A stretch of 37,803 nt of DNA from Microcaldota archaeon (lineage in GTDB: Archaea; Micrarchaeota; Micrarchaeia; Micrarchaeales; CABMGC01). The notes below the pieces were generated by a model, which did not search any database, was not told the DNA's origin, and saw only the letters and a list, made by a program, of their open reading frames with translations. The stretch covers positions 90,611-128,413 of the forward strand of contig DAHXMA010000025.1 in the NCBI GenBank assembly GCA_027365725.1, given 5' to 3'. The first letter of the stretch is position 1, and each line of letters opens with the position of its first letter. Made by a program: the position numbers and the translations under genes. Positions 7,906 through 15,896 of the stretch are shown here, piece after piece.

Positions 7906-8634
7906 CTATCTGTAAGAAAATACAACTGTAATCTGCTCCTGCACCCCATCAATTCCGCTGAAGAATGACTGACCAGACTGCTGGTCTGCAGCCCCGGAAA
8001 ACTGTATATACGGATAAATATACGTCCTTGAAACCGTTATGTTATTCACCTCGAGGGTCTTGTTCCCTGACAATGTCTCCGCCTGTGCTGTTGCGTTGCT
8101 CAATGCTGCGCGCAATGCACTCTGCGTAAGCTCCGCATCCTGCTGGCTCGAGAGTTCCGCTGAAGCTTGATTTAATGAAACGCCAGGCACCTGGGAAAGC
8201 GCATCAATTGCGCCTGTTACGTTCTGCACCTGTGGTATATACAACACTACAGTCTCGCTTGCTTCATAGTAGCTTTTATTGTATACTTTTTGCAGCGAAT
8301 ATGCCTCTGTTTTCATGTTGCTTGAATTGCCCGCTATGTATTTTTGCATTGTGAAATTGAGCGTGCTTGCAGTAAGCGAAAGGTTGGAGTATGCTATCGC
8401 AGCTGTGCTTCCGGTGCCATTCATGGACACGTAAAGCCTTGCCACCTGCGGATAACCGTACGATTCGCCTGAAGCCGAAACGGTTATGTAGGAGTAACCG
8501 CTGCCTGCTCCTGCCGGTTCCAAAACGGCAAGCGCTACGATAGCTGCCATGGACAGCACCGCAACAAATGCGATTATGAACAAAAATATGTCTGTTCTGA
8601 TGTTCCCACCAAAGTATATCTTCCGGAAAAGCAT
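7906..8634 (-). CDS. SIMPL-domain (DUF541) exported protein
   Basis: 242 residues: one N-terminal membrane segment (about 15-38, FLFIIAFVAVLSMAAIVALA), then an extracellular SIMPL domain. The SIMPL start is ITVSASGESYGYPQVARLYV and the end is ISRTYIYPYIQFS-type strands with QEQITVVFSYR. The ectodomain carries about nine N-x-S/T sequons (for example NGT, NLS, NFT, NSS, NKS, NVT, NAT, NKT, NIT), consistent with archaeal N-glycosylation. The biochemical role of SIMPL proteins is not established. It is transcribed divergently from the phospholipase D-like gene, with 34 bases between the two starts. Confidence 0.75.
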   Translation of the reverse strand: MLFRKIYFGGNIRTDIFLFIIAFVAVLSMAAIVALAVLEPAGAGSGYSYITVSASGESYGYPQVARLYVSMNGTGSTAAIAYSNLSLTASTLNFTMQKYIAGNSSNMKTEAYSLQKVYNKSYYEASETVVLYIPQVQNVTGAIDALSQVPGVSLNQASAELSSQQDAELTQSALRAALSNATAQAETLSGNKTLEVNNITVSRTYIYPYIQFSGAADQQSGQSFFSGIDGVQEQITVVFSYR

Positions 8635-8668
8635 ATAAACTTAAACCCATTACTGCCTGTTAATAATC

Positions 8669-9226
8669 ATGTTGCCTGGCTTTTCTGGTGGGTCATCTTC
8701 ATATTCTGGAAACGACACTCACAGGTACATAGAAAAGCTGCTGGATTCCAGGGGCGACATATTGATCGTGTCGCCGTATATAGACGCCTATTATGCTCGC
8801 GCCATGCTGCGAAGGCACCGCCGCGGCCGATTCTACGTCATCTCCTCCTCCATAGAGAGCAGAGCGAAGTCAATGCTTAATTCAAAGCCTAGTAGACTCT
8901 TCCTGCCAGCAGGCATACTCGCCTTCCTATTCCTGCTAATACTGCCCCTTCATTACGGTCTGAGCGGAATATACCTTGTGCCTTCTGCAATACCGTTGGG
9001 CCTTGGCATTGCGAAGGGAAGGAAGCGCGCAAATGTCGTACTAAAATGCCCAAGCGAATTCATACACGCAAAGATGTACATATCCGACACGATGGCAATA
9101 GTGGGGTCAGTGAACCTGACTTACAAAGGAACGCACAAAAATGTCGAGCAGATAAGCATACTGCGAAGCGCCAGTGATATAGGCCAGCTCAAGGACCAAT
9201 TCTGGGCCATGTGGGACAAGTTCTAG
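8669..9226 (+). CDS. Membrane phospholipase-D-like protein with a single HKD motif
   Basis: 185 residues. The N-terminal half resembles the first part of a PLD fold (LLDSRGDILIVSPYIDAYYA). A hydrophobic hairpin of two segments follows (about residues 83-112). Then comes the HKD motif HAKMYISDTMAIVGSVNLT, with His, Lys, Asp and the trailing GSxN all present. A single HKD implies a homodimeric active site, as in Nuc-type nucleases. Whether it cuts lipid or nucleic acid is unclear. The ATG lies about 25 bases after ATATAAACTTAAAC, so the mRNA is probably leaderless. Its TAG stop shares the bases CTAG (9223-9226) with the TAG stop of the convergent gene. Confidence 0.7.
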   Translation: MLPGFSGGSSSYSGNDTHRYIEKLLDSRGDILIVSPYIDAYYARAMLRRHRRGRFYVISSSIESRAKSMLNSKPSRLFLPAGILAFLFLLILPLHYGLSGIYLVPSAIPLGLGIAKGRKRANVVLKCPSEFIHAKMYISDTMAIVGSVNLTYKGTHKNVEQISILRSASDIGQLKDQFWAMWDKF

Positions 9227-10119
9227 GAAACGCTTGACACTGTGCCAGCGGCAAAAATCCTTGGGCTTTCCTCACGTACCAGCATGAATTCGTCACCAGC
9301 GGCAATGGGCACAGGCTTTTCAAACGATATCATCGCCCTGCCCGATGACGCATCGTCTATCCTGCACGAAGTCCTTGAGAAATTAGAGACAAAAACATAT
9401 CTCTTGCCAGCCTCAACTCTTTCTCCAGCAAAGGCGCTTAGCCTAAGCGGGGCAGTAATAGCATTGGCCTTGTTGCACTGACCGACCGTCAGCAGGTCGC
9501 CTTTTTCCACCTCGTCATGCTCAAGCCCCTTAACTGCCAGCCCAACCCGCGTACCATAGCCTGCTTCTTCAACATCAACGTCCTGGCTCTGTATCGACTT
9601 TATCATGACCTGCTTGCCTGAGCTGTGGTAAAGCGTGTCATGGACCTTTACGGTGCCGCGCGTAACTATTCCAAGAAGGACAGTCCCTATGCCTTTTACC
9701 GGAAATGCCTTGTCTATGTCTATTCTTGTGCTTCCTTCACTCGCTTTTCCGTATTCCACTATGCGGCTTAGCACCTCATCCTTTCCGCAGATCACGAAGT
9801 TCTTTATCACGCCCCCTACCATTTTAGATATGTCACTGTCATTTGTAATTATTATCCTCCTATCAAGCAGCGAAGCCGCGACTACCGCTTCGCCAAGCTG
9901 CCTGTCCACAGACGAGGTGCTTATAATTATCTGCGCAGCAATCAGCATAGATTCTGCGATGCTATAATACACTTTGTCCTCCCGGTTTGCCGGCATTACC
10001 GCAACTATCACATCGTTGTCGAGTTTTCTATTGTAGAATACAAGCCCGTCTTCACTGCTTTTCTTTCCTATAAATTCCGCAAGCTTTTCGTCAAACGGCA
10101 CAGACACTATGTAATTCAA
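9223..10119 (-). CDS. EF1A/SelB-like protein with degenerate G domain (pseudo-GTPase)
   Basis: 298 residues. The part after residue 130 is a clear translational-GTPase domain 2 followed by domain 3: FPVKGIGTVLLGIVTRGTVK, then a KSIQSQDVDVEEAGYGTRVG block and VEKGDLL. The N-terminal 130 residues sit where the G domain should be, but there is no GxxxxGKS/T P-loop, no DxxG and no NKxD, so GTP binding is unlikely. Such EF-Tu-like proteins without a working G domain occur in archaea; their role is not known. I choose the TTG at 10119, which has AGGTG exactly five bases upstream and lies just after the stop of the preceding gene. An upstream ATG at 10176 would overlap that gene by 49 bases. Confidence 0.75.
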   Translation of the reverse strand: MNYIVSVPFDEKLAEFIGKKSSEDGLVFYNRKLDNDVIVAVMPANREDKVYYSIAESMLIAAQIIISTSSVDRQLGEAVVAASLLDRRIIITNDSDISKMVGGVIKNFVICGKDEVLSRIVEYGKASEGSTRIDIDKAFPVKGIGTVLLGIVTRGTVKVHDTLYHSSGKQVMIKSIQSQDVDVEEAGYGTRVGLAVKGLEHDEVEKGDLLTVGQCNKANAITAPLRLSAFAGERVEAGKRYVFVSNFSRTSCRIDDASSGRAMISFEKPVPIAAGDEFMLVREESPRIFAAGTVSSVS

Positions 10120-10124
10120 ATCAA

Positions 10125-10129
10125 CACCT
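10125..10129 (-). promoter_or_regulatory. Shine-Dalgarno site deciding the TTG start
   Basis: AGGTG on the minus strand, five bases before TTG at 10119. It overlaps the TAG stop of the upstream gene. Confidence 0.6.
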
Positions 10130-10823
10130 AAGAGAAGCTTATATCCATGTCCCCTGCATAATTGAACTCCGGACACTTCATATAAAGGCTTATTATGTAG
10201 CTGTCCTTTCTGTCTGCAGTGAAAGGCAGTTTAGGGTCCGTGCTAACTATTTCGAAAGGCTTGTTCACCGCAATGCTTTTAACCTGGTCTCCGAACGAGA
10301 GGACCTTGTACGCCTGTACATTCTGCCTGAATAGCTGTGATTTCTGCATTGACGATGTGACTCCGGATTCCTCAAGTTCCACGTGCCTGTCTCCGCGATG
10401 AAGAGTAACCTTCCTTATGCTTATAGTTATGCTGTTCGCAGCTTCATTACCGAAATTTATCTGCAGAGGCCCCTCGTAAGACATGTCAGGCACGCCTATT
10501 TTAATTGTGAAGACGACCCTTGACATGAATTCGACCTGAACAGGAAGCGCAGGCGATACGCTCTCAAGCGTGAATGGCGGCATTACCGATATTTTGCTTA
10601 TCTCAGCCTTCGGGCCTTTCAGGTTATCTGGCAGAAGGTTATTCCCCATCTTGTTTTGGAATGGTATCTTCAATTCAGCTTCCCTTCCTGCCACATCCAA
10701 TCCGGCAAGCGCATGGGATACTCCCATGAACTTCACATTTACCGCAGTTATCCTGACCTTTTTATCCCTTTTTTTCGAGTTGAAGAATAACCTTTCTATG
10801 ATTGAGGGCACTGCAAACACCAC
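10128..10823 (-). CDS. Conserved-looking hypothetical protein, beta-rich
   Basis: 231 residues; I do not recognise the family. The first 12 residues are hydrophobic and followed by a very basic stretch (NSKKRDKKVR). The rest alternates short hydrophobic strands in a pattern suggesting one or two beta-sandwich domains (VRITAVNVKFMG, PVQVEFMSRVVFTIKIGVP, NSITISIRKVTLH, DSYIISLYMKCPEF). There are no obvious membrane helices or catalytic motifs. It is immediately upstream of, and in one operon with, the EF1A-like pseudo-GTPase, so the two may work together. A TATA-like GATTTTATAGG on the minus strand lies at about 10867-10857. Confidence 0.6.
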   Translation of the reverse strand: MVFAVPSIIERLFFNSKKRDKKVRITAVNVKFMGVSHALAGLDVAGREAELKIPFQNKMGNNLLPDNLKGPKAEISKISVMPPFTLESVSPALPVQVEFMSRVVFTIKIGVPDMSYEGPLQINFGNEAANSITISIRKVTLHRGDRHVELEESGVTSSMQKSQLFRQNVQAYKVLSFGDQVKSIAVNKPFEIVSTDPKLPFTADRKDSYIISLYMKCPEFNYAGDMDISFS

Positions 10824-11001
10824 AAAAGCTGAGCATCATTATATAACTTTGCAAACCTATAAAATCATAGCTGAGAACCTAAGCCCTGGCGGTATAAAAG
10901 CGCAAGCTGCAACAAAAGAGATATAAGCGCCAGCAATCTACTGCCAGCAAAGGCAGGCAGAGAGCAAAGCAAGATATTGTCTTAAAGCGGGTCGTCAATC
11001 C

Positions 11002-13557
11002 ATGCACGCAAAAACAAAGAAAAAACAGGATGGAGCAAGCGCTGACCATCAGTCGCTTGGCACAGGCATTTTGCCATATAAGTATTCGATAGCCATAACG
11101 CCTAACTTCAAGACATTCAGGTATGATGGGAGCGAGGCAATAGACCTAAACGTGCTAAGCAGCACAAAAGAGATATCCCTCAACGCATCAGAGCTCGAAG
11201 TACGCCGCGCATCTGTAATATCCGGGAACACAGAGCAAAGCGCAACCATAAAAGAGAATAGGGATGAACAGAAGATAACACTGGTGCTGAAACGGCCTGT
11301 GAAGGGAAAGGCGCAGATAAAGATGAAGTTCTCAGGAACCAATAATGACGGAATGTATGGGTTCTACAGAAGCAGGTACAAGCAGAATGGAAAGCAATCA
11401 TATTCCCTAAGCAGCCAGTTCGAGGCCGCAGATGCGAGAAAGGCATTCCCGTGCTTCGATGAGCCTGCGTTCAAGGCCAGGTTCAGCGTGTCATTTGTAA
11501 TAGACAAGGACATGCATGCCATATCCAACATGCCGCCTTCGCAGGTTATAGATGCAGGGAAGGGCAAAAAGGAGGTCAGGTTCGAAGAAACCCCTCCAAT
11601 GTCAACATATCTGCTATACCTTGGCGTTGGCAAGTACGATATAATAAAGAGCATGTGCGGCAATACAGAAGTAAGCGTGATAACCTCGCCAGGAAACAAA
11701 CAAATGGCAAAGATACCGCTTACCTATGCAAAGGCCTTCCTGAAGTTCTACGAGCACTATTTTGGCATAAAATTCCCACTGCCAAAGATAGACTTCATAG
11801 CCGTCCCAGATTTTGCCGCCGGGGCGATGGAGAACTGGGGCGCAATAACATTCCGAGAATCGGCCCTTCTGCTTGACGGTAAATCATCAGTTGCGCTCAG
11901 GCAGCGCGTTGCAGAGGTCATAGCGCACGAGCTGGCCCATCAGTGGTTCGGGGACCTTGTGACAATGAGGTGGTGGAACGATTTGTGGCTTAACGAGAGC
12001 TTTGCAACTTTCATGGCCACCAAAGCGATGGATTCAGTATTTCCAGAATGGAAGGTTAAAGTAAAGTATAAGGATGATGTTATAGCAACAGCCCAAGCCG
12101 CAGACCAGCTTAAGTCCACACATCCGATAAGCGTTCATGTAGATTCGCCAGCGCAGATAGACCAGCTTTTTGACAGGATAAGCTACGAAAAAGGCGGATC
12201 CGTGCTTAATATGCTAGAAGATTATGTGTCACCAAAGATCTTCAGGGAAGGACTGCACCGTTATCTTAAGGCGCATTCGTATTCAAACGCAACAAAATCC
12301 GATCTATGGGGCGCAATAGACGAAGTTTCAAGGGAAAAGCACATGAAATTAAAGGTAAATGAGGTTGCTTCAAAATGGATAGACACCCCGGGATACCCTC
12401 TTATATGGGCAAGGCGCGGCAGGGACTGCGTTGAGCTTAAGCAGGAGAGGTATCTTCTCATTCAAAGCAAAATGACAAGCCCGACCTGGCCAATACCTTT
12501 AAGCTACTCCGTTTCGGGCAAGGAACGCAAACTGCTCATGGAAAGCAAGTCCGTCAAGATAGCCGCAGGCGGGGACGACTGGATAAAGATAAATCAAGGC
12601 CAGAACGGCTTCTACAGGGTGTATTACAGCAAAGAAGACACGGAAAGGCTCGGCAGTTTGATAAGCGCCAGGCGCATCGGCGATGTAGACGCATGGGGAA
12701 TAGCGCACGATCTATTTTCAAAGTCACGCTCAGGGAGATCCAGAATTGCAGAATATCTTGATTTTGTAAGCGCATATTGCATGAATGTTGGGTATCCTGC
12801 AAACTCAGACATACTATCAAGCCTCTCATGGATAAACAACACGCTTCATCCAATAGGCAGCGCGCAGGCAAAGGAGCTGCTGCTTAGGTACTCCGGAAAT
12901 GTACTGGACAAGCTGGGCTGGAACAGGGATCCGAAGGAAAGCAGCTTTGACACAACTATGAGGTCGCAGGCCATAATTTCTTCAGGGCTTGCAGGGAATC
13001 AGCGCACACTGGACACGGCTTCAAGAATGTTTTACTCGTCCATGCGCGAAGGAAAGGAGATAGAGCCTAATATAAAAGGCGCGGTATATGCGCTTGCCGC
13101 ATGGTCTGAGGGCGAAGCCGCGTACAATCTGCTCAGGAAAAAGTTTGCATCGGAGAAGCTGCCAGAGGAGAGCCTCAGGATACTGCGGGCCATGGGAATG
13201 TTTAGCAGCCCGGAGCTGCTGCGCAAGGCCATGGACTTTTCAATGTCAAATGACGTAAGGATACAGGACTCTTACTTAATACCGGCAATAGCCTCATCCA
13301 ATCCCTTTGCAAGAGGCATAATACTCGAATGGACGGAAAGGAATTGGCCTAGGCTCAAGGAGATGTATGCAAGCGGCACGCATATGCTTGGAAGATATCT
13401 GGAAAACCTCTCATGCCTTAACACTAGGGAAGACATGGCCGAAGTCAAGCGCTTCTTCAACTCGAAGGAGAACTTCAGGGAAGACATAGTCCAGTCAATG
13501 TCCCACGCCATCGAGCTTATAGAGTCCAACATACGGTTTTTGGAAACGAACAGGTGA
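11002..13557 (+). CDS. M1-family zinc aminopeptidase (tricorn-interacting factor F2/F3 type)
   Basis: Removes N-terminal amino acids from peptides, probably finishing proteasome products in the cytoplasm; there is no signal peptide. The protein has 851 residues, the length of the tricorn-interacting factor / puromycin-sensitive group. The substrate-anchoring GAMENWG has its Glu at 277. Zinc ligands are His309, His313 and Glu332, with catalytic Glu310, in HELAHQWFGD...NESFATF. The catalytic Tyr region reads RISYEKGGSVLNML. A C-terminal helical ERAP1-like domain follows from about residue 520. Rad50 begins five bases downstream. A possible promoter is GTATAAAAGC at 10892-10901. Confidence 0.93.
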   Translation: MHAKTKKKQDGASADHQSLGTGILPYKYSIAITPNFKTFRYDGSEAIDLNVLSSTKEISLNASELEVRRASVISGNTEQSATIKENRDEQKITLVLKRPVKGKAQIKMKFSGTNNDGMYGFYRSRYKQNGKQSYSLSSQFEAADARKAFPCFDEPAFKARFSVSFVIDKDMHAISNMPPSQVIDAGKGKKEVRFEETPPMSTYLLYLGVGKYDIIKSMCGNTEVSVITSPGNKQMAKIPLTYAKAFLKFYEHYFGIKFPLPKIDFIAVPDFAAGAMENWGAITFRESALLLDGKSSVALRQRVAEVIAHELAHQWFGDLVTMRWWNDLWLNESFATFMATKAMDSVFPEWKVKVKYKDDVIATAQAADQLKSTHPISVHVDSPAQIDQLFDRISYEKGGSVLNMLEDYVSPKIFREGLHRYLKAHSYSNATKSDLWGAIDEVSREKHMKLKVNEVASKWIDTPGYPLIWARRGRDCVELKQERYLLIQSKMTSPTWPIPLSYSVSGKERKLLMESKSVKIAAGGDDWIKINQGQNGFYRVYYSKEDTERLGSLISARRIGDVDAWGIAHDLFSKSRSGRSRIAEYLDFVSAYCMNVGYPANSDILSSLSWINNTLHPIGSAQAKELLLRYSGNVLDKLGWNRDPKESSFDTTMRSQAIISSGLAGNQRTLDTASRMFYSSMREGKEIEPNIKGAVYALAAWSEGEAAYNLLRKKFASEKLPEESLRILRAMGMFSSPELLRKAMDFSMSNDVRIQDSYLIPAIASSNPFARGIILEWTERNWPRLKEMYASGTHMLGRYLENLSCLNTREDMAEVKRFFNSKENFREDIVQSMSHAIELIESNIRFLETNR
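13552..13556 (+). promoter_or_regulatory. Shine-Dalgarno site of rad50
   Basis: AGGTG overlapping the aminopeptidase stop codon, with a five-base spacer before the GTG start at 13562. Confidence 0.6.
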
Positions 13558-13561
13558 CTCT

Positions 13562-15868
13562 GTGATAAGGTCGGTAGAGCTGAAGAACTGGAAGACCCAC
13601 AAGGACACCTCCATAGAGTTTTCCAGCGGCACAAACATACTCATAGGCCAGATGGGCTCAGGCAAGAGCTCCCTCACAGATGCTATATGCTTCGCATTGT
13701 TCGGCACATATCCTGCGATGCAAAGGAGGCATGTCAGCATCAGCAGGGTGATAAGGAACAGGCCATCGCAGGAGAAGGTAGGGCATGTGAGGCTGTCAAT
13801 GGATATCGATGGCAGCAGCTATGCCATAACTAGGACATTCGGCGTGCGCGGCAAGCCCGAGGCCGTAATAGAGAAAGACGGAAAATACCTGCAGTCCCAG
13901 CCAGAGCGGGTCACAGAAGAAGTGGAGCGGATCCTAAAGGTCGACTATGAAACATTCTCAAGGGTCATATATTCAGAGCAGAACCAGCTTGAGTATTTCC
14001 TCGATCTCCGCTCTGCGGAAAGGAAAAAGCAAATAGACGGCCTGCTCGGCCTTGACAAGTTTGCCAATGCCCAGGAAAACGCAACAACGCTCGCCAACAG
14101 GATAAAAGACATGATATCAGAAAACGAGAGGATATCAAAAGAGTTTGACATACCAAAGGTCAAGGGAGAGCTTGCGGCGATTGAGGCTTCTCTGCTCGAG
14201 TCAAAAAAAGAATACGAACAGGCGTCATCAATGCTTAAGGGCAAACTCGAAGAAAGGGCAAGGCTTGAAGAATCAATCAAGTCGCTAAAGTCTATGCAGG
14301 CAAAGAAGGCCGCGCTCGCCAGAGAGATAGAGGGCCTTCGCGGCAGGAAGAACTTTGCCGAGTCGGAAGTTTCAAAGGCAAAGTCCTTGGGTCTGCCCAG
14401 CAAGGCTGCTGCATATGCGGCAAAGGCCGCAGCAGGCGAAGCTATAAATTCGCTGAAGAAGGCGGAGCTCGAGGCAGAGGAAAACGAAAGGAGACTATAT
14501 TCAAGGCTCGCCAAGCTTGAAGCGACAGTATCAGAAGCAGGCAAGCGGATGAAGGAAAAGTCAGAGCTTGAGAAGAATCTTGCAAAAATAGATCCGGCCG
14601 CCACTTCAAAGCAGATATCCGAATGCAGCGCGTCAATCGACAGGATATCAACAGAGCTGTCTGGGGAAAAGTCAGCAGCGTCAGAGGCTGCAAAGCATAT
14701 TGCGGAGCTGTCCATGGGAATAAACCGCTGCCCTGTATGCGAGCGCGAACTAGATTCAAGCTCCGTAGCTGCCCTGCTTGCATCAAAAAAGAAGTCCTTT
14801 GCCGAGCACGATGCAAACGCATTGCGTCTATCAGAGGATCTTATAAGAAGCAGGGAAAGGCTAAAAGAGCTTAACCTTGCATTAAATTCAGCGGAAGTAA
14901 TGCTCGGGAAGATCAAGTCCTACGAAGGCGTAGAGAGCCTCCTAACTGAATCCACGCGTGAGCTTGAAAAGGCAGTGCGCGAGCGCGACCTTGCAAAGGC
15001 AAAGAGGCAAAAGGCTGCAAATGACCTGCAAGCAAAGGCGGATGAGCTGCAGAAGCTATCGTTGCAGGCAGAGGCTGCAGCACGGGCAGATGAATACTCG
15101 CTGGAGCTGAGCAGGATATCCCAGTCCATCTCGCAAAAGATGTCTGATTACGAGGCGATAAACGTCGATGACAAGCAGGTTGACTCGGCGCAGGAAGCCA
15201 TCTCTTCAATAAACTCGGAGATCGGCAAGCTAGATGCCACTGTAAAATCGAGCTCAAAATACGTGGCGGAGAAAGGAGCCGAGGCTGCAAGAAAGTCGGC
15301 GGAGATATCAAGGATAGAAGCTATATTCGGCGACATTGAAAAAAAGAAGGCCGTGGTGCAGAACCTGTCCAAATTCAAGTTGGCGCTTACAGAAACACAG
15401 GCAACCCTGAGAATGCACCTTATAGATTCTATAAACATCATAATGCAGGAAGCGTGGGAGGCGCTGTATCCATACGGCGATTACTCAGGTATAATGCTAG
15501 ATGCCTCCGAGGAAGACTATGCACTTAAGGTAAGGTCTACGATAGACGGCAGGCAGGAATGGGAGGAAGTGCAGTCAATAGCAAGCGGTGGCGAGAGAAG
15601 CACCGCATGCCTAGCAATGCGCATAGCCTTCTCGCTGGTTCTGGTTCCAAACCTTAAGTGGCTGATACTAGACGAGCCAACACACAACATAGACCAGCAG
15701 GGCATATCCCGGCTTGTGCACATATTCGGAGAAACGCTGCCAGGCATAATAGACCAGACCTTCATAATAACCCACGAAGACATGATGAAGCAGGTAAGCG
15801 GCGCGCGCATATACCTTTTCAGCAGGAACAAAGAGGAGCACAAGGCGACAGAAGTCTCGGAGGCTTAA
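13562..15868 (+). CDS. rad50: Rad50-type SMC ATPase with zinc hook
   Basis: DNA double-strand-break repair ATPase. An N-terminal Walker A (LIGQMGSGKSS) and a C-terminal ABC signature (SGGERSTACLAMRIAF) with Walker B (WLILDEPTHNID) flank a long coiled coil. The coil is interrupted at its middle by the zinc hook CPVC (Cys390 and Cys393). At 768 residues it is somewhat shorter than many Rad50 proteins, mainly in the coiled coil. The GTG start is decided by AGGTG five bases upstream and gives MIRSVELKNWKTH, the expected first strand. Mre11, HerA and NurA are not adjacent, unlike the usual archaeal four-gene cluster. It follows the M1 aminopeptidase with a four-base gap. Confidence 0.93.
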   Translation: MIRSVELKNWKTHKDTSIEFSSGTNILIGQMGSGKSSLTDAICFALFGTYPAMQRRHVSISRVIRNRPSQEKVGHVRLSMDIDGSSYAITRTFGVRGKPEAVIEKDGKYLQSQPERVTEEVERILKVDYETFSRVIYSEQNQLEYFLDLRSAERKKQIDGLLGLDKFANAQENATTLANRIKDMISENERISKEFDIPKVKGELAAIEASLLESKKEYEQASSMLKGKLEERARLEESIKSLKSMQAKKAALAREIEGLRGRKNFAESEVSKAKSLGLPSKAAAYAAKAAAGEAINSLKKAELEAEENERRLYSRLAKLEATVSEAGKRMKEKSELEKNLAKIDPAATSKQISECSASIDRISTELSGEKSAASEAAKHIAELSMGINRCPVCERELDSSSVAALLASKKKSFAEHDANALRLSEDLIRSRERLKELNLALNSAEVMLGKIKSYEGVESLLTESTRELEKAVRERDLAKAKRQKAANDLQAKADELQKLSLQAEAAARADEYSLELSRISQSISQKMSDYEAINVDDKQVDSAQEAISSINSEIGKLDATVKSSSKYVAEKGAEAARKSAEISRIEAIFGDIEKKKAVVQNLSKFKLALTETQATLRMHLIDSINIIMQEAWEALYPYGDYSGIMLDASEEDYALKVRSTIDGRQEWEEVQSIASGGERSTACLAMRIAFSLVLVPNLKWLILDEPTHNIDQQGISRLVHIFGETLPGIIDQTFIITHEDMMKQVSGARIYLFSRNKEEHKATEVSEA

Positions 15869-15893
15869 AGCCTGGCCGCAGGCGCCGCCTGCG
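15861..15893. terminator. Two consecutive inverted repeats between convergent rad50 and ftsZ
   Basis: AGGCT-TAA-AGCCT (15861-15873) spans the rad50 stop codon. CGCAGG-CGCCG-CCTGCG (15877-15893) follows at once. Both could form hairpins in either transcript. No T-run follows, so a terminator role is only a guess; the place between convergent genes fits one. Confidence 0.3.
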
Positions 15894-15896
15894 CAT

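Noticed and set aside
13945-14916. Long open frame of 323 codons antisense to rad50
   Set aside because: It is very serine- and alanine-rich, the mirror of the coiled-coil codons of rad50, and has no domain or ribosome binding site.
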